64,000 bases of DNA. Source: Thelonectria olida (lineage: Eukaryota; Ascomycota; Sordariomycetes; Hypocreales; Nectriaceae). The position numbers and the translations under genes are program-made. The stretch spans positions 649,307 to 713,306 of the forward strand of contig JAGPYM010000020.1 of the NCBI GenBank assembly GCA_020736575.1, written 5' to 3'. How positions within the stretch are numbered: the first letter of the stretch is position 1; each line of letters opens with the position of its first letter. Shown one piece after another: positions 1 to 11,343 of this stretch. The notes below the pieces were generated by a model. The model was not told the DNA's origin, did not search any database, and saw nothing but the letters and a program-made list of their open reading frames with translations.

Positions 1-227
1 CAACATCATGATAATCCACCACTAGCCTTCGTGCGTCAGGTCCCTGGTTTGTGTGACTCTAAATGTCCAGACAATGGTCAGCAGGCGTACATGTTCAAGG
101 TTGAATGTGAGCTACACGGTACCTCTCTAACAAGCATGATGACATTATGCTTGGGTGATTTCTGCAGGGCTTCAACAATGGTTCGGCCAAGGTGGCCGAG
201 CCCACCAGCAACTGCAACGTTGACCAT
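1..227 (-). CDS. NmrA-like NAD(P)-binding protein, 5' part only (runs off the window)
   Basis: On the minus strand an ATG at 227-225 opens a 35-codon exon (227-123). It starts MVNVAVAGGLGHLGR, a Rossmann-fold nucleotide-binding loop (GGxGHLG) as in NmrA-like and isoflavone-reductase-like proteins. A GT-AG intron of 64 nt (122-59) follows. The second exon (58-1) stays in frame with ...RRLVVDYHDV, the usual second beta strand ending in D, and leaves the window. Family members are NAD(P)-dependent reductases or redox-sensing regulators in the cytosol, and the substrate cannot be told from 54 residues. It lies at the edge of the catabolic-looking cluster and could be part of it. The fold call is good; the role is open. 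Confidence 0.7.
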
Positions 228-772
228 GGTTCAAGGCTGCGGCAGGAATAGTGCGTGGAGAGATGATGTGAGGGGGGGGACGATTCAAGCAAAAGCAAGA
301 GTAAGAAATGATAAGAGATAAGAAAACTGATACTATAGCTGGCGTATCTTCCTTGTTATGGATGGAATGCGATGAAGAAGCAAAAGTCGGGTTCGTCAGC
401 CGGAAGGTTCGAGGCAGAAGAGACTGTGTGGGGGTAGGCCGAGTCCTGCCTTGTAGCTGTGGGGGACCCGAGAAGAGGGGTTCCGTGCCGTAGTGGAACT
501 ACAACTCAGCAGCTGGCAGATCCTCGATCGCATCTCCCCACGACACCAACTGCGGAATAAAATAACTAATCATAATGCTGGGTAATTGCAGCACCCACAG
601 TCTCGTTCTGCAACATTGGGGCACCGGCACACCCAGGCCGTGCATCACCAATTGGGAAGTCATTCTGTCTTGGGATTATCCGACAGTCATCAGTTTTGTC
701 TCGGGCTGTGATGATACGGATTGGCATATATTTCTATGTGATATAGACATTTGTGCTCGCGTTCCCGTTAAA
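228..772. other. Intergenic region
   Basis: This stretch holds the promoter of the NmrA-like gene and the 3' flank of the alpha/beta-hydrolase gene. Base composition is normal. I see no convincing coding sequence, repeat or RNA gene. Confidence 0.5.
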
Positions 773-1717
773 CTATGGGCAGCTGGATTCGCAAAATCGG
801 CCAACCTCCACTCCCCACTCCTCCTCTTGTGTTATGCCAGTGCCCAAGCTAAGTTGTGGACTCATGTGATTATGCCCATTCAGCACGAAAGATTGCAAAC
901 GCGGTCCCTCCCACTCCCGTTGAAAATCTGCTGTTGGCACTAGAATCTCGTCGGTGGGATCTAGGCTCCCCGTCCAGACAGAGAACTTGACGCCAGATTC
1001 GACGACCGCATCGTCCAGCTTGTTGGATCTGAGAAGCCCCAGGGGAGATGGTGTCATGAGGTCTTTGCCGCCAAAGTAACCCTCCAAAGCTTCGGCTCTA
1101 TCTTTGGACGCCTGTTCAAAGTGGAAAGGAACAGAGAGGAAGATGACTGCCCGAAGCTTCACTCCATGCTGAGTGTACTTAGTGATTGACTCGCGCGAAG
1201 AATTGAATTGCCTGTGAAACAGGTACGTCGCCAAGTGAACCCCTCCGGCAGAGTTCCCCATGAGAAAGAGGTCGATAGTTCCATAACCGTCTCGCTTGGC
1301 CAAGCAATCCCGCACCCAGGCGATCGCGAGTGCGAGGTCTTCCCCGCCTGAGGGAAATCGGCCGCCGTCAGACACAAGGCGATAGTTTGGAACCACGACG
1401 GCGAAACCCAATGTCGTTGCAAAGAAATGCCCCACGTTGCCATAGACGGTTCCATTGGCGTAGCCCGGAAGGACCTTGTCACCCTGGGTGAAGCCCCCGC
1501 CGTATATCCACATGAGGACAGGCTTGGGCCCCGTGGATGAGTTCGACTTTGGGTAGTAGACGCCCAAGGCTTGCCGAGGGTCGTCCCCGTACTGAAACGT
1601 CTCGTGACGGGTTGAGTGAATAGCTGCCTCACGTGCTGCGAGCAGGGGCGCGTACGTTGCGAAGGTGGGACCAACGTTCTGGTTGATCTCGCGTCCAAGT
1701 TTGGGTAGATTGTTCAT
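773..1717 (-). CDS. Alpha/beta-hydrolase fold-3 esterase/lipase-like protein
   Basis: Single-exon gene of 314 residues, taking the ATG at 1717-1715 (MNNLPKLGREI); the frame extends upstream only through a GTG. The oxyanion-hole motif MWIYGGGFTQGD lies near residue 72-83 and the nucleophile elbow GNSAGG has its serine near residue 156. A SLDPTDEILVP segment late in the protein offers the acid and NGHNHMSP the histidine, so the triad looks complete. No signal peptide is evident, suggesting an intracellular enzyme. Relatives hydrolyse small carboxylic esters or amides such as formylkynurenine. It is transcribed divergently from the carotenoid-oxygenase-like gene at 2284, sharing a 566-bp promoter region, which hints at co-regulation. 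The true substrate is unknown. Confidence 0.8.
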   Translation of the reverse strand: MNNLPKLGREINQNVGPTFATYAPLLAAREAAIHSTRHETFQYGDDPRQALGVYYPKSNSSTGPKPVLMWIYGGGFTQGDKVLPGYANGTVYGNVGHFFATTLGFAVVVPNYRLVSDGGRFPSGGEDLALAIAWVRDCLAKRDGYGTIDLFLMGNSAGGVHLATYLFHRQFNSSRESITKYTQHGVKLRAVIFLSVPFHFEQASKDRAEALEGYFGGKDLMTPSPLGLLRSNKLDDAVVESGVKFSVWTGSLDPTDEILVPTADFQREWEGPRLQSFVLNGHNHMSPQLSLGTGITQEEEWGVEVGRFCESSCP

Positions 1718-2159
1718 TGTGATAGAAGGTGCCAAGGTATGCACTGTAAATTCAGTTGCCGTAGCAGTATGGTGGCTGACATGAGCGAGAAGGGGCGCAG
1801 CGCGAAATATAGAGAAAACTGACTGTTCTCATGGCAAGCCTCCCAGCACGAGGGCTGCTTCATTCAACCCGACAACTGGTATTACAAATTATTCCCCCAC
1901 AACATGCCCGTCTGGTCTGTCCCCGCAAGTAACTGCCGAAAAACACCCCACAATTGAAAGAAAAGCCGCTGCCGCTAGCGGAAACCCCATCAGACTCCTC
2001 TCGCTTGTGCCCCGCGATCTTGGAGATGAACATGTCCGATGATCCGAAACGTCAGCTCCCATAGGGGCCCGGGGAGCGGCATCATGCTTACACAAGAGCC
2101 GCTGACTAACGACATTGGAACTTACTCATGAAGAAGGAACATGGAATACGGCAAATATG

Positions 2160-2167
2160 TATATAAG
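2160..2167 (+). promoter_or_regulatory. TATA box of the carotenoid-oxygenase-like gene
   Basis: TATATAAG sits about 120 bp before the ATG at 2284, in the intergenic region shared with the divergent esterase gene. A C/A-rich leader follows. Position and sequence fit a TATA box; no transcript data support it. Confidence 0.45.
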
Positions 2168-2283
2168 CACATACCTTCGCTGCCTTGACACCGAGCAAGC
2201 AACCTAACTAACATTGTTATCTGCAACAAACAATCCGGATTTATCAAGCTACCTCCACAGCTACTCAGTACATCCTTCGCACA

Positions 2284-4171
2284 ATGGAAGGTCTCTCAAT
2301 CCTCCGTGGCAACCAGGCCGGCATCTCAGGATGGCCGGAAGCTCCTACTTCCTTTGAGCCCCAGGCTGTGGGTGCGACTCTCACAGGGTTCCAGAGACCA
2401 ATCCGCGTTGAGGGAGAGATTTACAACCTCGAGGTTGAGGGCGAGATCCCAAAGAGTATCGCAGGTACCTTCTACCGCATCATGCCTGACCCAGCTTTCC
2501 CGCCATTCATCAAGGACGACATTGTACGCTTGCCCGGCTCCCATCTTCAAGAATAGTCTGCTGATTGGAGTTTAAGTGGATGAATGGAGATGGCGTCGTC
2601 TCGTCATTCCGCATCAAGGATGGCCATGTCGATTTCAAGCAGCGTTACGTTGAAACGGAGAAGCTCAAGGCCGAAAAGGAGGCACAAAAAGCTCTTCTCG
2701 GTGCGTCAAGACTTTCCAAAAACAGTGACTGGACTTTTTAGTTTCTCTCTCTGCCTCTCTCTTTCTCACCACAATAAGCCATCTCTTGGGACGCTAATAC
2801 CCCATACAGGGAGATACCGCAACAAGTTCACCGATGCCATCGACTTCCGTGTCCGCACAGTTGCAAACACCACTGTCTTCCCGTTTCGGGATAAGATCTT
2901 CGCGCTCAAGGAAGATGGACCCGCTCACGCCATGGACCCCATTACCCTTCAAACCTATGGTGCATGGGATTTTGATGGGCAATGGGATAGCGAAACCTTT
3001 ACTGCTCATCCCAAGTACGACACCATTACTCGCGAGATGACGGCATTTGGATATGAAGCCAAGGGCGTCGCAACTAAAGACATCTTATATGGGTCTTTTG
3101 ACAAGCATGGAAAGATGACCGAGAAGGTTTGGTTCACGGCGCCCGTGTGTGGCTTTCAGCATGAAATGGCAATGACAGAGAATTATGTGAGACCGCAGTC
3201 GAATCATCCCATCTCTAATTGGTTGCCCTGACACCTCTGCAGGTCCTGTTCCCGATCATCCCGTCCCATTGCGACTTGGAACGCCTCAAGGCCGGCGGCT
3301 CCCACTGGCAGTGGGAGCCCGAGCAGCCGTACTATATCGGCGTCCTTCCGAGGCGGGGAGCCAAGACGACCGACATCAAGGTGCGTGATCCTGCACGGTC
3401 TCACTCCCTCTCCAGCTGACCAAGGCAAAAGTGGTTCTACGGCGATAACGCGTATATTGGTCACGTCGCCAACGCCTGGGAAGAGAACGGCAAGCTCCAC
3501 CTTTACATGGCTTACGCTGAGGGTAATGTTTTCGGTTTCTTCCCTGACAAGGGCGGCAAGGCGCCGCCGCCTGGGACTTACCCGAACACGCTGGCGCGCT
3601 GGGTCATCGACCCTGAGTCGGACGAACTTCATCTATCGAAACCCGAGACTGTCATTAGCCGAGATAACGAGTTCTACCGTGTCGACGATCGTTTCGTCGG
3701 CTACAAGACGAGATACATCTTTGGTGCTATTAATGATGACTCGAATGGAGGCACCGACTGGGGCTTTGTCGCCCAGCGTATCGGAGGTACTGTCGACACG
3801 CTCGTGGCCCCTTATCCACAGGATCAATACTGACTTGCGTCACAGGAGGGTTCCCCCCCTTCAACTCCATATACAAGAAGGATTTGAAGACAGGCAAGGT
3901 CGATGTTTACCACAACGGACCCTACAGACTGTACCAGGAGCCTGTTTTCATCCCTCGAAGTCTCGACGCTGAGGAGGCTGACGGATACCTGATCTGCCTA
4001 ACCATGAACTACGAAGATATGATCAGTGAACTCATCATTTTGGATACGCAGGACTTGAGCAAGCACGTGGCTCTGTGCCGCCTTCCACTGAAATTGCGGA
4101 TGGGCATACACGGAAGCTGGGACGATGACACCGACGTTGACGGCCACGGTGAGATGCCTACCAGGCTTTGA
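2284..4171 (+). CDS. Carotenoid cleavage oxygenase family protein, lignostilbene/stilbene dioxygenase-like
   Basis: Six exons join cleanly to 519 residues: 2284-2523, 2577-2700, 2810-3186, 3243-3380, 3432-3786, 3846-4171, with introns of 51-109 nt. The family seven-bladed propeller is recognisable from GTFYRIMPDPAFPP and WMNGDGVVSSFRI near the N-terminus to LRMGIHGSW at the C-terminus. The four iron-binding histidines are present: H188 (TAHPKYDT), H239 (CGFQHEMA), H304 (IGHVANAWE) and H500 (GIHGSW). Family enzymes use non-haem Fe(II) and O2 to cleave a conjugated double bond into two carbonyl products. The overall look and the neighbours suggest a stilbene/lignostilbene-type or similar phenolic substrate rather than beta-carotene, but that is inference. 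It should act in the cytosol, with its aldehyde products feeding the dehydrogenase at 22132. No frame damage is seen. Confidence 0.9.
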
Positions 4172-4189
4172 GTTGCCTCGCGCGGAGAT

Positions 4190-4540
4190 ATTTAGTATAG
4201 TTATTCTCTTGATTTAGTTTACTAAAATTGCCTATATATACTATGTTACCGCTTATGCTTCCTTCTAATAAGAGAGTAATATGTATTATTATTATTATTA
4301 TATTTTAATACTTTAGTATACTCTTGTTTCTCGAGTTTGCTTTTATATAAAAACTTTAATCTATTTTTTTAAATAATATTATATTTTTAAAATAATAATA
4401 ATAACTATTAAAATAAAATAATTTAATTTAAAATATATTTTATATTTTTATAATTATTAATAAAAAATTAATTTAATATAATTTAATATTATCATTTATA
4501 TTATAATTATCATAATTATATCATTTTATTATATTACACA
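4190..4540. other. AT-rich tract after the oxygenase gene
   Basis: About 350 bp of nearly pure A/T with short ATT and TTATTA runs, starting right after the oxygenase stop. It could be an AT-rich 3' end or a small RIP-degraded insertion. It is not coding. Confidence 0.5.
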
Positions 4541-4942
4541 AGTGGTTAGTCAGATGGGGTGGTCGGTTGTGGGGTGTCCGATGTTATCTTATCGCAAAAC
4601 CTTGTTTGTGGAGGGACATAGATCATGGCCCTTAGCTGGATTCATCAAATCGCATCCAGCTCTATGCAACCCCACCGGAACTCCGCAACTCCGGAACTCC
4701 GATGTTCCTCTAGACCCAGCGGCTTGCCGCCACAACCGCTTCAGGTCGGGAAACGGTGTCAATCCTACCGGCAAGGGATCAGAACGAGGAACGATCCTGA
4801 CTTGGGGGGCGGCGTGGTTGCCCGCTGTAACTGGGCAATCTCTCATATATTACGGGTCGTCTTTTCTGCACGTCCGTGGCCTGTTAGCATGGGCGAATCC
4901 TCCATCGACAATATCGTGAAGTCCTCTGGCTGAGCTTTCGAC

Positions 4943-6901
4943 ATGGCGGATGTCGCGACACTGTGGCACGAGAGCTTGAATGCGACACTTGTCGCCGCCA
5001 AAAGAAAACATCATTGCGAGTTTCGTGGCATTAAATATGCCTCTATCCCAAATCGTTTCGAACATTCGGTCTTGGTAGAGAAGAGAGATGGGCAGACGCT
5101 GGACTGCACCAAATTTGGGTAGGAATTGGATCCCTTGAGACGTGTTCCCTGGCCCCCGGCAATCCTTGTGTTGTGGCGAAAAGAGGTCCTTGCCTCTACT
5201 TCCTGAGGTTGATTTCTGACACTGTTGATTCACTAGACCAAGGTGTCCACAGCCGTTCAGAGATGTGGCGGCGTTTTACAGCCTTCCAGCTGACCAGAAG
5301 ATGCCTCCCCCCATCCCTGAGGACGAATTCGAATGTCTGAACTTGGTGGTGTCCGTGCCCCATGCAGTACTTCGCAATACTGCCGCCAAGGTGCCCGTCC
5401 TTGTCTGGTTTCATGGTATGCAAGCTCTCTTTGATCGACCTCTTAGCGTCGCTAACTGCACAACATAGGCGGAGCACATGCGTATACGATGGTGAACATT
5501 GAGCAGGGATTTACTGGTAGGGTCGTCCTGTATACATCGATTGAGGTTCGCATGATGTCGCCACTAACGAATGAACTTGTTGAAGATCCATCGGACATCA
5601 TTCAGCACTCATTAGAGATGGGGAAGCCTATCATTATGGCCCACGTCGCATATCGCCTGAATGTCCTCGGCTACTCGGTGTTCAAAGACAAGACTAATTT
5701 CGGTCTTCACGACCAGAAAAGGGCTGTGGAATGGGTCATCAAGCATATTGGAGATTTCGGTGGTGATAAAGTACGAACCCCCAAACAAAGCAGTCTGGCC
5801 TTGCTGTCGATCAGTGGAAGAGATTGTCTGACTGAATGCAGGCGAACATAACGATATCTGGGGAAAGCTCAGGTGCTCTCGACGTGCACGCGATGATCCA
5901 TGGACCTGCCGCGGTCAGAGGCGTCAAACAGGCGATATTACAATCCGGATCGTTGTATTTGACGGGACCCGTACCGAAGTCTAGCGGTGTGACCGTCATG
6001 GAGAGAATTGCTTCCGAGGCACGCCTTAGCACCGCAGAGCTTCAGTCCATGCCAGTGAAAGAACTTATTGCTGGTATTGGAAAGCTCGGCATCAAGGCGT
6101 ATGGCCTGCACCATGAAGAGGGCGTCTTCGAACTCGGTTCGGGCGAGGACGAGTGGTCCATCTCGGACTCTCCGGAGCTACAATCCGTCATGGTCAGCGA
6201 TTGTGGGTGGGAGTCGCGAGGATTTGAGGCGGCTATTATGTCTCTGGGCCTTGAGAACCTGAAGCATTACTTTCTCTCGCGCTGGGGTGATGTGGGCCGC
6301 GAGATTGTAGAGCTCTATGGCATTGAGTTCTCTTCGCCCGAGGTCGCTCGCCCTGCGATCTCAGCCTTTGTCAACGACGCCAGGTTCGCATTAGCTGCGC
6401 ACAAAATCTGGCAGCTGGAACTGAAGGCTGGAAAACGCCGATGCTATCGCTACGTGATGGACGTAAGTTGAAAGTCACCGCCCTCCATTGCCGGCCTTGT
6501 GGCGAGACACGTTATCGAAGGGTTGTTGCTGATTTTGGTGTGTTGTCTAGCAATACAACCCATGGAACAGCGCTGTTCGCGCCCAGCACGCAATCGATCT
6601 TCTCTTCCTGTACGGTGGACCCTACGACTACTCGTCCGATCACGGCGCGGTGAAGGTCAGCCTTGATATCCGGGAGAAATTCGTCAAGTTCCTGTATGGC
6701 GACGAGCCCTGGGCGCAACATTCCGCCTATGCTTTTGGACCGGATGGTGAAGCGGGTCCTGTTTCTGCCGAAGAGCTCGGGAAACGCAGACGCATCGAGA
6801 AAATTGAGAAACTAGACAAGATTGGATGGAAGCGTTTCCAGCCTTTACTTGCGAGGCTGCTATCCCTTAAAGGCACTGTAGAAGAGGCATACCTACAATG
6901 A
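4943..6901 (+). CDS. Type-B carboxylesterase/lipase family protein
   Basis: Five exons (4943-5118, 5237-5415, 5469-5770, 5842-6462, 6551-6901) give 542 residues, the usual length for type-B carboxylesterases. Landmarks are FRGIKYASIPNRF and GPRCPQP near the N-terminus, the oxyanion loop VWFHGGAHAYT, GYSVFKDKTNFGLHDQ, the nucleophile elbow ISGESSGA (S228), and NPWNSAVRAQHAIDLLF carrying the probable catalytic H439. Junctions are canonical and keep frame; one is split inside the GPRC motif. The region after GGAHAYT diverges from the family and might hide another small intron. No clear signal peptide is visible, so the enzyme is probably intracellular. It would hydrolyse an ester or lactone. Lying between the oxygenase and the ring-cleavage-type gene, it may deacylate a phenolic precursor, but the substrate is unknown. 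Confidence 0.87.
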
Positions 6902-7141
6902 GTGTACTGTCAACGGCAAGGATCACAACTATCGCGAATAGCTTCACGGTCAGCTTGAACGCTACACTATCATTAACGCCAGGCAACAGCCTGTTGCCTA
7001 TGAGATCGGCAGACTGAACACAAGTATAAGAGACCGTCTCTCGTCGCTCCTTTAGATAGAAAATCAAACGCTCATTTGATCCTCATGGCCCATCAGTACC
7101 TGCGACAAGAAGGTTCTATTCCCGTGCACAAGCCAAAGAAG

Positions 7142-7365
7142 CTACCGGGACCTAGTTATTCCAGGCAATGGGCAGAGAGATTCCGGCGTTGCAATGCCGG
7201 GCCCTAGCAGCGCAGATCGTGAGGAAGGCGGTTCCCGTCCATAAATGCCTGCCATTGTGCTAGAGTGCGACCTCCATGAATCCTGAATGGCGCATAGAGC
7301 ATCGACCCAGAGATAGGCAAAGCCCAGCTTGCGCGTAATGGCAACTGCATCTCTAGGCACAGCCC
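7142..7365 (-). pseudogene. HET-domain remnant, N-terminal half (inverted piece)
   Basis: On the minus strand the frame reads RDAVAITRKLGFAYLWVDAL CAIQDS and then MAGIYG. This is the hallmark first half of the heterokaryon-incompatibility (HET) domain, in which intact family members have LGFRYLWVDSLCIIQD. After IYG the homology continues one frame over with a TICAARARHCNAG-like stretch, so there is a frameshift as well. The next expected HET motif is not downstream on this strand but on the opposite strand at about 7480. The gene is therefore dead and rearranged. Intact HET proteins trigger cell death on non-self recognition. Confidence 0.7.
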
Positions 7366-7384
7366 AGTGCCGCTATCATGCGTG

Positions 7385-7750
7385 CCAAGTTCTTTCGCGC
7401 TCAAGCGTGGGAAGGGCCTGGCTATTCCAGGCCCAAGACATATTCCTACACCATTCCATAAGGAACCGCTTAATCTCAGCGTATGGACGCTACAGGAGCG
7501 GCTCTTGTCATCGCGTGCGGTGATCTATAGCACAGATACGCTGGCGTGGCACTGCCAGTTGTCATCTCAGAGGACGGGAAGCCTAAGCCCACTTGATACC
7601 GACCAGATCAAGGCGATCCATCTGTCAGAACATAGCACGTCCTACGATGTATCAAATTGGCGGAAAACCGCCAAGGACTGTTCTAAACACCAACTTGTAC
7701 ACCCCCAATGTTTACTGCCTGATGAACGCTCACATGGAGAAGCGAGATGA
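7385..7750 (+). pseudogene. HET-domain remnant, C-terminal half
   Basis: The plus strand reads HKEPLNLSVWTLQERLLSSR followed by AVIYSTDTLAWHCQ. This matches the second conserved HET block (WTLQERLLSPR...W.C). It is head-to-head with the first block on the other strand at 7142-7365, so a single HET domain has been split by an inversion of about 250 bp. No start, no complete domain and no long C-terminal region follow. A short imperfect palindrome (GGGCCTGG...CCAGGCCC) lies at about 7409-7430, close to the break. Confidence 0.65.
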
Positions 7751-8104
7751 GGTCACCAACCGGGGTTAAGCAGCAATGCCACCGAACGCGAGGCCTGAGC
7801 TGTAAGTTAGCGCCTGTGCGTATCAAGTTAAGTAAGTGCCTTCCTTCTCAGGCCCGTTCCGAAAGACATTGGCGGACTCCGAAGGGGGCCGGTCTCCCGT
7901 GTGGGGTTTCCGGTGGGGTCGGGGCCTGTTGCTTGGGGACAGGGCTTGAGCATACGGGCACAACTTGACAACTGGCTCAATGCCGTGCGCCATCCAGAAC
8001 ACTGAGGCTTTATAGTTACCCAATGGGCGTCCTTTTGCTGCTCATACTTCCTTTTCGCACAACGACAAACTCAGCAGGAACAGTAGACAACAGAACTCGC
8101 CACC
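7751..8104. other. Intergenic region before the VOC gene
   Basis: Normal-composition DNA between the HET remnant and the ATG at 8105. It should hold the promoter of the VOC gene, but no strong TATA box stands out and nothing coding is recognised. Confidence 0.4.
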
Positions 8105-9484
8105 ATGACAATGGATATATCCCCAACCAACAAAGGTGAAACATTGGACCAATGGCATGCCGGACCTCTCGAGTTCGAGGACCAAGAAGCCTGGAGACAA
8201 CGTCTGAAAATCGATGTTTCGAAGCAGATCCGTCTCCGTGAATTGGCCCACATGCGATATGTGCATACTGATATCCCAGCCATCACGCAGTTTCTTCTTG
8301 GTAAGACTTCCCAATTCAAGAGGGTGGGGGACTCGGCCGAATATCTCCAACAAGAAGCTGACTACCGCGGAAGACTTTGGAATGAAAATCGCCCACGAAA
8401 ACGACAAGAGAACGTATTGGAAGGGATACGGGCCCTATCCATACGTGTATGTCGTAGAAAAGGGTGATAAACCCAAGTTCTTGGGAGGTACCTTTCGAGT
8501 TGAGAGCTATGCGGCACTAGAAAAGTATTTGGCGCGCTCCACGGGTGTAACCACCAGAGGGACAAGACTGATACCCGAGACACAGGGCAAGCAAGTTACC
8601 CGGCGCCAGTGCAATCACTGCTCTTGATGATGAACCTTGGGGTGGGCACATGGTCACCGTTTACGATCCTGTCGGTTATCCGATAAATTTGATGTACGGC
8701 CAGAGTATGGATCCGGTGAAAGAAGGTGCTATTCCCTCTCCTATTGTCATGAACTACGAAGACCGCAAGGAGCGTCTGAATGCATTTCAACGCTTTACCC
8801 AGGGACCGGCAGCGGTACACAAAGTACGTTGTCCTCAGACTGATCGGCTGCTTAACGCTGACTCTTCCAGCTTGGCCATTACGGGATTTGTTACGCAGAC
8901 TTCGACCAAGCTTATGAGTTCTGGATACGTACATTCAACTTCGTGCCTTCTGATGTGGTCTACGCCCCATCAGCGTCGGGAGAGGAGAAGACCAATGTCG
9001 CTGCATTTCTCCATATCGACCTCGGCGAGGAGTACACGGATCACCATACGTTTTTCTTGGGCGCCTCGCCGAGACAACGAATCCATCACTGCTCCTTCGA
9101 AGTCCATGACTTCGATACCCAGCTACTGGGTCACCAGTGAGTGCTATCCCAGGCTGTGGACATCTGTTGTTGTAGTTGTGGATGCTAAAATGAGTGCACC
9201 TCAGGTGGTTGGAGCGAAAAGGCTACAAGTCTGTATGGGGAGTTGGGCGCCACTATCTGGGCTCACAAATCTTTGACTATTGGTGGGACACTACGGGTTT
9301 CATGATAGAGGTAGCTGCCATGATCCTCCCATGCATCCCCATTCCACGACTAACATTACACTTTCTCCAGCACTACGCCGATGGTGATCTTGTCAATTGT
9401 ACAACAAAGGTGGGATTAGCTGCTGCTGACGACAAAGCTCTGTCCGTCTGGGGTCCTGATAGACCCATTGACTGGATCAAATGA
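8105..9484 (+). CDS. Vicinal-oxygen-chelate protein, extradiol (catechol 2,3-) dioxygenase-like
   Basis: Six exons (8105-8300, 8374-8546, 8596-8823, 8871-9136, 9205-9310, 9371-9484) give 360 residues; the second intron is only 49 nt and restores a frame that otherwise breaks. Two VOC modules are visible: the first begins near LRELAHMRYVHTDI, the second at LGHYGICYADFDQAYEFW. The 2-His-1-Glu metal site of two-domain extradiol dioxygenases is present as H202 (LGHYGI), H272 (RIHHCSFEV) and E323 (GFMIEHYADGD). The GSQIFDYWWDT motif before the glutamate is typical. Such enzymes open catechol-type rings next to the diol with O2 and Fe(II) or Mn(II). A glyoxalase-like isomerase or lyase role is the alternative. 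Context (P450, FAH hydrolase, aldehyde dehydrogenase) favours ring cleavage. Confidence 0.85.
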
Positions 9485-9951
9485 TAGCCTGTTTGAGTAT
9501 CTATCTCTAGTGTGCAAATGGAAAGTTGTTCAACTATTGTTTGATTGTTAGATCTGTCTACTATAAGCCGAGGGCCTGGACGTGCAAACAGTATACCTGA
9601 AGAGGTAATAGTAGAGGGGAGCGACAGTGCCGCATCATCCAGGGCGCAAAATGACACGCTCACTGTAGGCTTTTAGAGAGGTGACAAAGAAGGAATTGCA
9701 GAACGTCGCTATGTACTGAGGGCACGAGTTATCAGGGAAGGTCTTTAGTTTCCGTTCGAGCGGATCTGGCTCCCGGTGGTTTAAGATATAATGATCTCGT
9801 TCAGAAAACTCTATATCTTCATTCTATCTCCTTTGCAAAGGTGCCGCAGGCATTAAGAAGCTCGAGTTAAGACTTGTTATAAAGGTAATTAAGGCTCATA
9901 AATACAGGCCGAAAGTAATGAGCTTTTAAGGGCGTTATATATTTTTAAATA
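9485..9951. other. Convergent 3' intergenic region
   Basis: Lies between the stop codons of the VOC gene (+) and the AhpD-like gene (-). The last ~70 bp become AT-rich. No coding signal is seen. Confidence 0.4.
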
Positions 9952-10910
9952 CTATTTTAAAAGCCCTGCTTGGATCTCTGCTGATAGCGCATCGATGTTA
10001 AAACTCTCAATATTTCTCTCCGCCCAGCCGCAGATCTCAACAACAGTCTCAGCAACTGCTTTCACAACATCAATAGAGTTTCCCAAGCCTAGAGTCGCCT
10101 TAATATGGCTTCTGGTTTGTCGCGTGGCTCCCAGAGCCATAATGGTAGCAGCCACGATTAGATGGGAATGCTCCAAACCAAATACTTCCTCGCTAGCTTT
10201 TGAGATCAAAAATCCCCAACCTATGACGGTTGAACAGAAATCTATACAGCCACGTCAGCCTCTCAACCACGGTGACGGAAGATGGTGGTTGAATAGAATC
10301 AACGTACGCAAATCAGTGAAGAGCTTCTCCATCTGCGAGAAAATCTCCTTGTTTCCAACTCCGCGGTATATCTGTGACCGAAGTTGAAATCCAGTGTGGA
10401 CAGTAGCTGCATCGATGACGGGTTGGCGAAGTCTCTCCGTGTGAGCATAGGAGAGACCCTTCCTGTTCACCACCCCAATCATACCGTAGCAGGCCGGCAC
10501 CAGCGTAGGCATGCCGAGGTATGGAAACACGATGGTAATGGCCTCGCGGATTTGCATGAAGATTTTTTGCGAATCCTGAGGTGAGGCATTGGTCGTCAGG
10601 TCGTCGAAGATGCGGCCGACCACATCAGCGCGACCGACCGCACAACAGGCCGATGCCTTCGATGATATCAGCAACGTGTAATTTGGAAGACAACAAGGAC
10701 ATCTCCAAAGTTGAAATTGGTGGGCAAATCGATCAGACTCACAATGATAGCTGCGCTGCAAGTCCGCATATCAGGTCCGACGCCTCCGAGCTTCTCTTCA
10801 AGGGCAAGGAAGAAATCTTTGTCGTACTTTCTCGCATTCGGTTTGACATTCGTCGAGACATATTTTTTGTCCCATGCCGCCATCTGCTCATTCTTGTCCC
10901 AGTCAGCCAT
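9952..10910 (-). CDS. AhpD/carboxymuconolactone-decarboxylase-like protein
   Basis: Three exons (10910-10743, 10656-10308, 10220-9952), with introns of 86 and 87 nt, give 261 residues from MADWDKNEQMAAW. Exon joins keep frame in conserved-looking segments (CSAAII/ASACCAVGR and FTDLR/WGFLIS). The core REAITIVFPYLGMPTLVPAC and the later helix SHLIVAATIMALGATRQTRS followed by KATLGLGNS resemble the all-helical AhpD-like fold of carboxymuconolactone decarboxylases. A classic CxxC peroxidatic motif is not obvious, so it is probably not a peroxidase. In aromatic degradation, relatives decarboxylate lactones of ring-fission products, which suits its neighbours. The family call is by pattern only. 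The gene is convergent with the VOC gene and divergent from the P450. Confidence 0.55.
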
Positions 10911-11343
10911 GGTCGGATATCGATACACAGATTGTGACCCTGTGCAGAATGAGCTAGATGTGATGAGGTGCAATGGGTCCAGTAATCGTGTAGGGCCACT
11001 TGGAGTCGTCGTTCTATTTGACTTTGGTGACTTGTGCCCAAACCCTTGCCGGCCTAGGAACGGGACCCTTTTGCAACATCGTGGGGCACCCGATTGTGGA
11101 GATGCCTTGGGCTGAGCCCCCCTCCGGAGTCCAGGAGCTGTGGAGGAGGGACGCCGTTGTGTCTTCGGACTCCGACGGGGCTAGGCATCCCGCGTGTAAG
11201 TTGGGCTGTGGGGGAGATAAGCCTGCGTACCAGTAGACCATAAATCATCAGTTACTTCTCATGGGATGTTGCCATCGAGTACCGTGTAACCGTATTATTC
11301 TTGATCTTATCCATCGAGAGCAGCGCTGCTTCAACCGCCCACC
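10911..11343. promoter_or_regulatory. Divergent promoter region, AhpD-like gene and P450
   Basis: A 433-bp region between two start codons pointing away from each other. Normal composition, with C/T stretches before the P450 start. No individual binding site can be defended, but the head-to-head layout suggests shared control. Confidence 0.4.

Noticed and set aside
31..493. Plus-strand frames at the left edge
   Set aside because: They overlap the NmrA-like exon or its promoter in antisense and have no recognisable domain.
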